From contig QWOP01000018.1 of assembly GCA_003669605.1 (NCBI GenBank), positions 52,462 through 116,461 of the forward strand: a stretch of 64,000 bases of DNA, given 5' to 3'. How positions within the stretch are numbered: position 1 is the first letter of the stretch; each line of letters starts with the position of its first letter. The notes under the pieces were generated by a model, which was not told where the DNA came from, did not search any database, and saw only the letters and a list, made by a program, of their open reading frames with translations. The position numbers and the translations under genes are program-made. The stretch is from Planctomycetota bacterium (GTDB lineage: Bacteria; Planctomycetota; Planctomycetia; Pirellulales; UBA1268). Of the stretch, positions 8,560 to 16,417 are shown in pieces.

Positions 8560-9435
8560 ATGACCACCCCGCTTCCCACCCACTGGCAACTTCGCTCGAC
8601 GAAGCTCGTCTTGCCACAGCCTTTTGCTCCCCTCCGGCGGCCGCTGGTGATGGGGATCGTCAACGTCACCCCTGACAGTTTTTCTGACGGTGGCCGACAT
8701 GCGGCCGTCGATGCCGCTGTCGCCCACGGCTTGCGCCTCGTCGCCGAGGGGGCCGACCTCCTCGATGTCGGTGGGGAGAGCACGCGGCCCTTCTCGACGC
8801 CGGTCGATACCGACGAGGAGATCCGCCGCACCGCCGAGGTGGTGCGCCGTCTCGCCCGCGAGTCGGGGGTGCCGGTGTCGATCGACACCTCCAAAGCAGC
8901 CGTCGCCAGGCACGCCCTCGACCATGGTGCTGAGATCGTAAACGACGTCACTGGCCTGGAGGGGGATCGGGCAATGCTCCCCCTCGCCGTTGCATCGCGG
9001 GCCGGCGTCTGCGTTATGCACATGCAGGGCACTCCCGCCACGATGCAGATTGACCCCCGCTACGACAACGTCGTGGAGACTATTTTTGAGTGGCTCCGGG
9101 TGCGGCACGAGGCGCTTTGCGCCGCCGGCATCGATCGGGAACGGATCTGCCTCGACCCCGGCATCGGCTTCGGTAAGACCCACGCACACAATCTCGAACT
9201 CGTTCGTCACGCCGGAAGGTTTATCGATCTCGGCTGCCCGATCCTCGTGGGCCATTCGCGGAAGGGTTTTATCGGGAAGTCCCTCGAAGAATCACGTGGT
9301 CGCCCCGCCACAGAGGCCGATCGCGACGCCGCCACCGCAGGGATCGCCTGCCGGCTTGCCGCTGCGGGAATCCAGATCGTCCGCGTCCATGCCGTCGGCC
9401 TCGTCCGCGCGGCCCTGGAAGGTTTTCAGTGGTGA
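8560..9435 (+). CDS. folP: Dihydropteroate synthase
   Basis: 291 residues. Signature 1 is VMGIVNVTPDSFSDGG (about residues 30-44). Signature 2 is 'GADLLDVGGESTRPFS'. Further conserved sites are IDTSKAAVARHAL, NDVTGLEGD, MHMQGTPATMQ, LDPGIGFGKT, VGHSRKGFIG and the terminal RVHAV. The enzyme condenses dihydropterin pyrophosphate with p-aminobenzoate in folate synthesis. ATG 8560 has GAGGAG nearby; the frame opens with a TTG at 8512 that lacks such a site. A 7-bp GC-rich hairpin sits at the stop. Confidence 0.95.
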   Translation: MTTPLPTHWQLRSTKLVLPQPFAPLRRPLVMGIVNVTPDSFSDGGRHAAVDAAVAHGLRLVAEGADLLDVGGESTRPFSTPVDTDEEIRRTAEVVRRLARESGVPVSIDTSKAAVARHALDHGAEIVNDVTGLEGDRAMLPLAVASRAGVCVMHMQGTPATMQIDPRYDNVVETIFEWLRVRHEALCAAGIDRERICLDPGIGFGKTHAHNLELVRHAGRFIDLGCPILVGHSRKGFIGKSLEESRGRPATEADRDAATAGIACRLAAAGIQIVRVHAVGLVRAALEGFQW

Positions 9436-9453
9436 GCGGCGCTGGGGCCGCTC
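9434..9453 (+). terminator. GC hairpin after folP, no U-run
   Basis: GAGCGGC and GCCGCTC pair around a 6-nt loop, starting at the folP stop codon. No T tract follows, so it may be a weak terminator or 3' stabiliser only. Confidence 0.35.
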
Positions 9454-9552
9454 GCCGTCGGCGCCTGGGCGCAGCGAAACCTTGACGCCGGAGGGACGTT
9501 CAACGGACAACGGTCTGCGGTCTCCCCTCTCCTCCCAGGAGTTTTTCACGCC

Positions 9553-10668
9553 ATGTTGGCTGATCCCCGGACCTCTTCGCCCCCCCCGTTCCGCAGCCGG
9601 TTCCAGGCCACGGGAATGGTGATGGCGACGTTCTTGGCCCTCTCGACCGCCGCCTGCGGTCAGCCACAGGGAGGTCCTCCGCCCGGTGCACGGGGCGGAC
9701 CGCCGGGTGGACCGCCGGGTGGACCGGGTGGTTTTCCAGGGGGACAAGGTGGTTTTCCCGGAGGGCCCGGTGGCTTCCCAGGCGGCCCTGGAGGGCCTGG
9801 CGGACCGGGTGGCTTCGGTCGGCCGTTGCCGGTGATGACCGCACTCGACACCGACAGTGACGGCGAGATTTCGTCCGCAGAACTCAGCGCCGCGACGGAT
9901 CATCTGAAGAAACTCGATGCCAACAGCGACGGCAAACTCTCGGCGGAGGAACTGCGCCCGAACTTTCCCGGTGGCCCGGGTGGCCCTGGTGGCCCCGGTG
10001 GATTTCCTGGTGGTCCTGGTGGTCCTGGTGGTGGATTCGGCGGACCACCGGGAGGCCCTGGCGGCCCGGGTGGTTTTCCAGGAGGTGGATTCGGCGGACC
10101 GCAAGGGGGGGGCGCGAGTGGCGAAGAACTGGCCACTCGCCTGATGGAATTTGATGCCGACAAAGATGGCAAACTGACCTCCGAAGAACTCCCCGCGCGG
10201 ATGCAGGGGATGCTCGCCCGCGGAGACTCCGACAAGGACGGCAAACTCACCCGTGAAGAGATCGTGGCCATGGCTGCAGCCGAAGGGGCGCGCGGCCCAG
10301 GTGGACCCGGTGGTGGACGGGGCGGCGCCTTCTTCGGTGGACCTGGTGGCGGTGGACCTGGTGGCGGTGGACCTGGTGGCGGTGGACCTGGTGGCGGTGG
10401 ACCGGGTGGCGGTGGACCGGGTGGCGGTGGACCGGGTGGCGGTGGACCGGGTGGATTTATCGAGCGGATGTTCGAGTTCGATACCGACAAGGATGGCAAA
10501 CTCTCGCGTGAGGAGGCCCAGGCGATGGCCGCGCAGTTCCAGGGAGGTGGTGGACCTCCAGGTGGACCTCCAGGTGGACCTCCAGGTGGACCTCCAGGTG
10601 GACCTCCAGGCGGACCTGGCGGTCGTGAAGGGGGCCAGCGCGGTCGTCGACCTCCAGTTGAAGAATGA
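9553..10668 (+). CDS. Secreted EF-hand lipoprotein with Gly/Pro-rich repeats
   Basis: 371 residues. The N-terminus has a signal with lipobox (LALSTAACGQ, about residue 35). The rest alternates GGPGG/GGPPGG low-complexity blocks with five canonical calcium-binding EF-hand loops. These are DTDSDGEISSAEL, DANSDGKLSAEEL, DADKDGKLTSEEL, DSDKDGKLTREEI and DTDKDGKLSREEA. Loop positions 1, 3, 5 and 12 carry the expected D/N, D, D/S and E. Planctomycetes often encode EF-hand proteins with such linkers; they are presumed calcium-binding surface or periplasmic proteins, but the role here is unknown. ATG 9553 has AGGAG about 11 bases upstream. The Gly/Pro segments are encoded by near-perfect DNA repeats, so repeat number may vary between strains. 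Confidence 0.8.
   Translation: MLADPRTSSPPPFRSRFQATGMVMATFLALSTAACGQPQGGPPPGARGGPPGGPPGGPGGFPGGQGGFPGGPGGFPGGPGGPGGPGGFGRPLPVMTALDTDSDGEISSAELSAATDHLKKLDANSDGKLSAEELRPNFPGGPGGPGGPGGFPGGPGGPGGGFGGPPGGPGGPGGFPGGGFGGPQGGGASGEELATRLMEFDADKDGKLTSEELPARMQGMLARGDSDKDGKLTREEIVAMAAAEGARGPGGPGGGRGGAFFGGPGGGGPGGGGPGGGGPGGGGPGGGGPGGGGPGGGGPGGFIERMFEFDTDKDGKLSREEAQAMAAQFQGGGGPPGGPPGGPPGGPPGGPPGGPGGREGGQRGRRPPVEE
10336..10455 (+). repeat. Eight tandem copies of a 15-bp repeat in coding DNA
   Basis: The unit GGTGGACCTGGTGGC, with a C/T to C/G variant (GGTGGACCGGGTGGC) in later copies, is repeated eight times and encodes GGPGG. The switch from 'acctgg' to 'accggg' partway suggests stepwise copy expansion. 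Confidence 0.9.
10549..10608 (+). repeat. Five tandem copies of a 12-bp repeat in coding DNA
   Basis: GGTGGACCTCCA repeated five times, encoding GGPP, followed by a degenerate copy (GGCGGACCTGGC). It lies after the last EF-hand of the same protein. Confidence 0.9.
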
Positions 10669-10701
10669 GTGACTCTCACTTGCGGCAACACGTTGGCGGT
10701 G

Positions 10702-10721
10702 CTCCGACAGTTCTGTCGGAG
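10702..10721 (+). terminator. Perfect 9-bp hairpin after EF-hand gene
   Basis: CTCCGACAG and CTGTCGGAG pair around a TT loop, 34 bp after the stop. No clear T tract follows, so it may act as a factor-dependent terminator or 3' stabiliser. Confidence 0.4.
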
Positions 10722-10760
10722 GAGTGAGCCGATTCCCCTTTCCTACACAGGAGGTTGCTG

Positions 10761-12077
10761 ATGGTCCCGATCCGGTTCGGTGCGCAGACTGCCATCGCGG
10801 TCTGGTCGCTGCTGGTCGTTGCTGTCGCTCCGCCTGCTCTCGCCGACTGGCCCCGCTTCCGCGGACCCAACGGCAGCGGTGTGGCGGCCGATGACGCTCC
10901 CACGCCGACGGAGTTTGGCGAGCAGAAAAACCTCCGCTGGAAAGTGGAATTGCCTGGCGAGGGGGTGTCGTGCCCGATCGTCGTCGGTGACAAAGTGTTG
11001 GTCACCACCTACTCCGGCTATGGCGCTGCTGGAGGGACGCAAGTCGATCTTGTCCGCCACCTTCTCTGCCTTGATGCCGAGACCGGTCGGGAACTCTGGA
11101 AGAAGGAGATCGAGGCAGTTCTCCCGGAGGATGCCTATTCCGGCATGGGGATCCCTTCGCATGGCTACGCCTCGCACACGCCGGTCTCCGATGGCGAGCG
11201 TGTTTTCGCCTTCTTCGGGAAGTCGGGAGTGAAGGCGTTTGATCTTGAGGGAAACGAACTTTGGGAACGGTCGGTGGGCACCGACTCCGATCCGCGCCGC
11301 TGGGGATCGTCGTCGAGTCCGGTGGTTGTTGATGGCGTGGTAGTGATCGTTGCAGGACCCGAAAAGCGGGCGATTGTCGGCCTCGATGCGAAGTCGGGGA
11401 GCGAGTTGTGGACAGCTGATTCGGAGTCGCTTGGAAACGTTTGGGGCACTCCGGTCACGGCACCGGGCGACGGCGGGAAGACGGATGTCGTTCTTGGCAC
11501 GCCGGGCGAGATCTGGGGGATCAATCCGGCCACCGGCAAGATCCGCTGGTACGCCGGCGCCGTGGGAGAGGACGGATTCAACACGAGCGTCGTCGTGGCT
11601 GACGGCGTCGTGTATGCCGTCGAGGGGCGAAGCGGCGGTTCGATCGCCGTCCGCACCGGCGGCAAGGGAGACGTCGGCCAGTCGCACCTCGTCTGGAACG
11701 GCCGCGACGCCAACCGCTTCGGCACGCCGCTGGTCTACCGGGGCAGAGTCTGGTTCGTCTCCAACCGGATCGCCAACTGCCTCGATGCCAAGACGGGAGA
11801 GAAAATCTTTCAGTCCCGCCTCCCGAGCGAGGGGGGGGGAGCCTTTGGCCGTGGCGCCGACTACTCCTCGCCGGTCGCCGCCGACGGGAAGATCTATTAC
11901 GTCACCGGCAACGGTGAGGTGCATGTCCTGAAAGCGGCCGATGCCTTGGAATCGCTCGCCGTCAACTCGCTCGCCGCCGAGGGGGAATCATTCGCTGCCA
12001 CGCCGGCGATCAGCGACGGCGCCATCTACATCCGCTCGAGTCGTCATCTGTGGTGCTTTTCTGAGGAGGGGCGATGA
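10761..12077 (+). CDS. Secreted PQQ-like beta-propeller (BamB-like) protein
   Basis: 438 residues from ATG 10761, which has ACAGGAGG 6-8 bases upstream; the TTG at 10755 is inside that site. A signal peptide (about residues 1-30, ending PPALADW) is followed by 'PRFRGPNGSGVA', the usual opening of planctomycete propellers. Repeated blades then read 'LLCLDAETGRELWKKEI', 'VKAFDLEGNELWERSVG', 'IVGLDAKSGSELWTAD', 'WGINPATGKIRWYAG', 'NCLDAKTGEKIFQSRL' and 'AADGKIYYVTGNGEVHVL'. Such proteins are periplasmic scaffolds or dehydrogenase-like; no catalytic residues can be assigned. ProA follows after 96 bp. Confidence 0.85.
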   Translation: MVPIRFGAQTAIAVWSLLVVAVAPPALADWPRFRGPNGSGVAADDAPTPTEFGEQKNLRWKVELPGEGVSCPIVVGDKVLVTTYSGYGAAGGTQVDLVRHLLCLDAETGRELWKKEIEAVLPEDAYSGMGIPSHGYASHTPVSDGERVFAFFGKSGVKAFDLEGNELWERSVGTDSDPRRWGSSSSPVVVDGVVVIVAGPEKRAIVGLDAKSGSELWTADSESLGNVWGTPVTAPGDGGKTDVVLGTPGEIWGINPATGKIRWYAGAVGEDGFNTSVVVADGVVYAVEGRSGGSIAVRTGGKGDVGQSHLVWNGRDANRFGTPLVYRGRVWFVSNRIANCLDAKTGEKIFQSRLPSEGGGAFGRGADYSSPVAADGKIYYVTGNGEVHVLKAADALESLAVNSLAAEGESFAATPAISDGAIYIRSSRHLWCFSEEGR

Positions 12078-12173
12078 TCGTCGCACGTTGCCTGGTCTTG
12101 GAGTGGGCCGGCGTGCTCGTCGTGGTATCCTCATTTCATACGAGGACCCGGGCTCCAACTCTCCACCACGCCC

Positions 12174-13466
12174 ATGTCGACTACCACCGACCGCACGCCC
12201 CACACCCCCGCTGATCTCGCCGCCCACTGCCGCTCGATGGCCGAGCGGGCGCGGAAGGCTGCAATCGACCTCGGCGGCGTGCCGTCGCTGAAAAAGAGCG
12301 CGGCCCTGCGGCATGCCGCGGCAGCGATCCGGGCCGATGTCCCTGCGATTCTCGCCGCCAACCGGGCCGACATCGCGGCTTCCGCCGGGACCGGTCTGAC
12401 TGCGGCTGCCGCCGAGCGATTGCTGCTCGACGAGAAGCGCGTGGAAGGGATTGCCGCCGGACTCGAAGCGGTGGCCGCACTCCCCGATCCGGTCGGTGAA
12501 CTGATCGAGGAATCGACGCGCCCCAGCGGCCTGGTGATCCGTAAGGTGCGCGTGCCGCTGGGAGTGATTTTCTTCATCTATGAGTCGCGTCCCAACGTCA
12601 CCGCCGACGCGGCTGCCGTGGCGCTGGCCTCCGGCAACGCGATCATCCTTCGTGGCGGCAAGGAAGCGGCCCAATCGAGCAGAGCGATTGTCGACTGCGT
12701 CCGTCGCGGCATCGCCGCCGCGGGCCTGCCGGTAGATGGAGTGCAGCTTGTCGACACCGCCGACCGCGCGGCTGTCGGTGAATTCCTCAAGTTCGACGAC
12801 CTCATCGATCTCGTCATCCCCCGCGGCGGCGAGCAACTCATCCGCCGGGTGTGCGCCGAGGCACGGATGCCCGTGCTCAAGCACTTCACTGGCAATTGCC
12901 ATGTCTACGTCGATCGGGCCGCTGATCTGGCCATGGCCCGCGAGATCACTGTCAACGCCAAGTGCCAGCGGATGGGGGTCTGCAACGCCGCCGAGTCGCT
13001 CTTGGTCCATCGGGATGTGGCGAAGACGTTCCTGCCGGAGATCGGTGCGGCGCTCGCCGAGCGCGGCATCGAGATCGTCGGTGACGCCGCCACACGGAGC
13101 CTTCTTACTGGAGCGGGCGTGGCCACCGATGCCGACTTCGCCGCCGAATTCCTTGGGCCAAAAATCTCAGTAGCGGTCGTCGACTCGCTCGACGCGGCGA
13201 TCGATCACATCAACCGTTTCGGCTCCCGGCACACCGATGCAATCGTCACCGCCGATCGAGCCGCCGCCGAACGGTTTGCGGCCCGCGTCGATACGGCAGT
13301 CGCCATCGTCAACGCCAGCACCCGCTTCAACGACGGCGGCGAACTCGGCCTCGGCGCTGAGATCGGGATCTCCACCGATAAACTCCACGCCCGCGGCCCC
13401 TGTGGCACCCGCGAACTCACGACCTACAAGTATGTCGTCACCGGTACCGGACAGATTCGTTCGTAG
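12174..13466 (+). CDS. proA: Gamma-glutamyl phosphate reductase
   Basis: 430 residues, typical length. Family blocks are '[38 protein letters not shown]', '[13 protein letters not shown]', '[15 protein letters not shown]' and the active-site cysteine block '[15 protein letters not shown]' (Cys about 269). The C-terminal '[32 protein letters not shown]' is also present. It reduces gamma-glutamyl phosphate to glutamate semialdehyde in proline synthesis. A proB gene is not adjacent in this window. The next gene, 44 bp on, is a prolyl oligopeptidase. Confidence 0.97.
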   Translation: MSTTTDRTPHTPADLAAHCRSMAERARKAAIDLGGVPSLKKSAALRHAAAAIRADVPAILAANRADIAASAGTGLTAAAAERLLLDEKRVEGIAAGLEAVAALPDPVGELIEESTRPSGLVIRKVRVPLGVIFFIYESRPNVTADAAAVALASGNAIILRGGKEAAQSSRAIVDCVRRGIAAAGLPVDGVQLVDTADRAAVGEFLKFDDLIDLVIPRGGEQLIRRVCAEARMPVLKHFTGNCHVYVDRAADLAMAREITVNAKCQRMGVCNAAESLLVHRDVAKTFLPEIGAALAERGIEIVGDAATRSLLTGAGVATDADFAAEFLGPKISVAVVDSLDAAIDHINRFGSRHTDAIVTADRAAAERFAARVDTAVAIVNASTRFNDGGELGLGAEIGISTDKLHARGPCGTRELTTYKYVVTGTGQIRS

Positions 13467-13510
13467 CGTCTCGTCCCTGAACAGGGCGACCCCTCGGAGG
13501 CACGTCGGCC

Positions 13511-15649
13511 ATGCACTCATCCCCCTGCCGTTTTCTTGCCGTTCTCACCACCTCGCTCGCTTTCACCATGGCACATGCAGCCCGCGCGGCCGATTCGACG
13601 GCCCCCTTCCCCGACGACAACTATCTGTGGCTTGAAGAGGTCACGGGCGAAAAGCCACTGGAGTGGGTGAAGGAACGGAACGCGAAAGTCACCGCGGCGG
13701 TTGCCGACAACGACGCCTTCCGGGCCCTCGAGAAGCGGATCCTCTCGATCCTCGACTCCAAGGACCGGATTCCGATGGTGGGGAAGATCGGCAGGCACTT
13801 CTACAACTTCTGGCGCGACGCCAAGAATCCCAAAGGAATCTGGCGGCGGACGAGCCTTGAGGAATACCGCACCCGAGAGCCACTCTGGGAGACGGTCATC
13901 GATCTCGACACCCTGGCGGCGGCAGAGAACGAGAATTGGGTCTGGCATGGCGTTGCCTTGTTCCAGCCCGAGGACAGGCTGTGTCTGGTCGAACTGTCAC
14001 GTGGCGGCGCTGATGCCGAAGTGATCCGGGAGTTCGACGTGGAGAAGAAGGCTTTCGTGCCGGGGGGCTTTGAGCTCCCCGAGGCGAAGAGCCGGGTGGC
14101 GTGGCGCGACGCCGACACGCTTCTGGTGGGGACTGATTTTGGTGCAGGATCGATGACCACCTCCGGCTATCCGCGGACCATCCGGGCCTGGAAGCGGGGC
14201 ACGAAGCTCGCCGATGCGGAACTCGTCTACGAAGGCGCCGACGACGACATGGCCGTCTCCGGCTTCAAGGATCCGACCCCTGGCTTCGAGCGGGAGTTTT
14301 ACGTCCGTCAAAAGACTTTCTGGACCAACGACATGTTCGAGCGCCGCGACGGCAAGCTCGTCCAGGTGCCGAAGCCCGAGGATGCCAATGCGAGCGTCCA
14401 CCGCGAGTGGCTCTTGCTGGAGCTTCGCAAAGACTGGAACGCCGGCACGAAGACCTATCCGGCCGGGGCGCTGCTGGCGATCGACCATGAGCGCTTCATG
14501 GCCGGCGACCGCGACTGCCACGTTCTCTTCGCGCCATCTCCGCGGACGTCGCTGGTGTCGTTTACCCCCACGCGTCACCACCTTCTCGTGACGACGCTCG
14601 ACAACGTCCGCAACCGGGTCGAGGCCCTCTCTTGGCAGGGCGGAAAGTGGCTCCGGGAACCGCTCTCCGGCGTGCCCGATCTGGGCACGGCGAGTGTCTC
14701 GGCGGTCGATGATCTCGACAGCGACGACTTCTTCCTCATCACGGCAAGCCCCCTGCAGCCGTCGACGCTGGCGCTTGGCAGCCTGCCGGCATCGGGCCCG
14801 CCGAAGGTGACCGGCGTCGAGAAGCTCAAGAGCGCGCCATCGTTCTTTGAATCGAAGGGGCTCCTCGTGGAGCAGCACGAAGCGGTGAGCGCCGACGGGA
14901 CGAGGGTCCCCTACTTCCAGATCGGCCCGAAGGATCTGAAGCTCGACGGCTCGACCCCGACGCTCCTCTATGGCTATGGCGGCTTCGAGATCCCGCTGCT
15001 TCCCGGATACGAGGCTGTCACTGGCGCGGCCTGGCTGGAGAAGGGGAATGTCTCGGTGATCGCTAACATCCGCGGTGGCGGAGAGTTTGGCCCCGCCTGG
15101 CACCAGGCGGCCCTCAAGGAAAACCGGCCACGGGCCTACGAAGACTTCATCGCTGTCGGTGAGGATCTCATCCGCCGCCAGGTGACGTCGCCAGAGCACC
15201 TGGGGATCAAGGGGGGGAGCAACGGCGGATTGCTGATGGGGAACATGCTCGTCCGCCGCCCCGATCTGTGGGGTGGCGTCGTCTGCCAAGTGCCACTCCT
15301 CGACATGCGCCGCTACCACAAGCTCCTGGCCGGTGCCAGTTGGCAGGGGGAATACGGAAATCCCGACCAGCCGCAGGAGTGGGAATTCATCCGTGGATTC
15401 TCCCCCTACCACAACATCGATCCTGCCGCGACGCACCCATACCCGCCGATCCTGATTACCACGAGCACGCGCGACGACCGTGTCCATCCCGGGCATGCCA
15501 GGAAGATGGCCGCGCGCCTCGAGGAGCTCGGGCATCCGGTGCTCTCGTATGAGAACATCGAAGGGGGCCACGGTGGCGCCGCCGATAACAAGCAGCGCGC
15601 CTTCATGGACGCCCTGGGCTGGATATTCCTCTCGAAGGAGCTGAAGTAG
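13511..15649 (+). CDS. Secreted prolyl oligopeptidase (S9A family)
   Basis: 712 residues. A signal peptide (about residues 1-27, ending AHAARA) is followed by 'DDNYLWLEEVTGEKPLEWVKERNAKV', the classic S9A opening, then a propeller region. The C-terminal alpha/beta hydrolase carries the triad. Ser is in GGSNGGLL (about 570), Asp in TRDDRVHPGHA (about 655) and His in EGGHGGAAD (about 686). It should cleave proline-containing peptides in the periplasm. GGAGG lies about 11 bases upstream of ATG. Adjacent to proA on the same strand. Confidence 0.93.
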   Translation: MHSSPCRFLAVLTTSLAFTMAHAARAADSTAPFPDDNYLWLEEVTGEKPLEWVKERNAKVTAAVADNDAFRALEKRILSILDSKDRIPMVGKIGRHFYNFWRDAKNPKGIWRRTSLEEYRTREPLWETVIDLDTLAAAENENWVWHGVALFQPEDRLCLVELSRGGADAEVIREFDVEKKAFVPGGFELPEAKSRVAWRDADTLLVGTDFGAGSMTTSGYPRTIRAWKRGTKLADAELVYEGADDDMAVSGFKDPTPGFEREFYVRQKTFWTNDMFERRDGKLVQVPKPEDANASVHREWLLLELRKDWNAGTKTYPAGALLAIDHERFMAGDRDCHVLFAPSPRTSLVSFTPTRHHLLVTTLDNVRNRVEALSWQGGKWLREPLSGVPDLGTASVSAVDDLDSDDFFLITASPLQPSTLALGSLPASGPPKVTGVEKLKSAPSFFESKGLLVEQHEAVSADGTRVPYFQIGPKDLKLDGSTPTLLYGYGGFEIPLLPGYEAVTGAAWLEKGNVSVIANIRGGGEFGPAWHQAALKENRPRAYEDFIAVGEDLIRRQVTSPEHLGIKGGSNGGLLMGNMLVRRPDLWGGVVCQVPLLDMRRYHKLLAGASWQGEYGNPDQPQEWEFIRGFSPYHNIDPAATHPYPPILITTSTRDDRVHPGHARKMAARLEELGHPVLSYENIEGGHGGAADNKQRAFMDALGWIFLSKELK

Positions 15650-15657
15650 GCTCCCCC

Positions 15658-16386
15658 TCAGCCGTCGGCGGTGATGGTATCCAGGAGTTTTCGTGGCACG
15701 CCGATGTCGAGGACATGCACGGCTCCGGTGAAGGCGCCCGAGCCGGGAACGTCAAAACCGATTTTGCGGGCCACGAAGGTGGCGGTGACGTCAGCGCGGA
15801 CGCAAGCCCCCGCCGCGGTTCCGAGGTCGCAGTCGAGTCCTGACGGGAGATCGACGGCGAAGATGCCCGGGTGTCGTCCGCTTGGCGTGGCCCCTTCACG
15901 GGCCCGATTGATTGCCTCGATCGCCGTCGCGGCCGCCCCGCGTGGGGCCCCGGTAGCGCCGGTGCCGAGGAGGGCATCGACGATCCAATCGGCGCCGTCG
16001 AGTGCCCTCGACCAATCGGCGGCGGTGGCGAACTCGAGCGGGATGAGCGGGATCCCGGATCGGACTGCGACAGTATGATTCGTCGCCGCGTCGCCACGGT
16101 AGCCGGCCGGATCGCAGGCCAGCACGATCCGCACGGCAGCCCCGAGATTTTCGAGGTGCCTGGCGATCACGAAGCCGTCACCGCCGTTGTTGCCGCGGCC
16201 GCAGGCGATCACCACCCGCCATGGCACCTGGCGGCCGCCGGCCGTGGCGAGTCGATCGAGGAGGTGAGCGGCATTCCGCCCGGCATTCTCCATGAGGACG
16301 ATGCCGGGGAGGGAAAAGTGGTCGATTGCCCGGGCATCGACGGCGCGGATTTGGTCGCGGGTCAGGGATCGCATCCGGGGTTCCAT
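15658..16386 (-). CDS. nnrE: NAD(P)H-hydrate epimerase (YjeF N-terminal domain)
   Basis: 242 residues, one YjeF_N domain with no C-terminal dehydratase. Visible motifs are 'LTRDQIRAVDARAIDHFSLPGIVLMENAGRNAAHLL', 'IACGRGNNGGDGFVIARHL', 'WIVDALLGTGATGAPRG' and 'AVDLPSGLDCDLG'. It epimerises damaged NAD(P)H hydrates so that a separate dehydratase (NnrD) can repair them. Starts possible at 16386 or at ATG 16374 (MRSLTRDQ). It is the last gene of a minus-strand trio (ftr, DUF11 protein, nnrE). It converges on the prolyl oligopeptidase gene, with 8 bp between stops. Confidence 0.92.
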   Translation of the reverse strand: MEPRMRSLTRDQIRAVDARAIDHFSLPGIVLMENAGRNAAHLLDRLATAGGRQVPWRVVIACGRGNNGGDGFVIARHLENLGAAVRIVLACDPAGYRGDAATNHTVAVRSGIPLIPLEFATAADWSRALDGADWIVDALLGTGATGAPRGAAATAIEAINRAREGATPSGRHPGIFAVDLPSGLDCDLGTAAGACVRADVTATFVARKIGFDVPGSGAFTGAVHVLDIGVPRKLLDTITADG

Positions 16387-16417
16387 TGTCGGCGAACAAA
16401 GCCGCGATCGAAAGGCG

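Noticed and set aside
8388..8675. Plus-strand ORF bridging the gap before folP
   Set aside because: It overlaps folP in another frame and has no recognisable motif or ribosome site.
10336..10608. Regular repeats that could suggest a CRISPR array
   Set aside because: Units are contiguous with no spacers and translate in frame into GGPGG/GGPP.
9660..10691. Antisense Pro/Gly-rich ORFs opposite the EF-hand gene
   Set aside because: They are the complement of GGP repeats and lack EF-hand, signal or other motifs.
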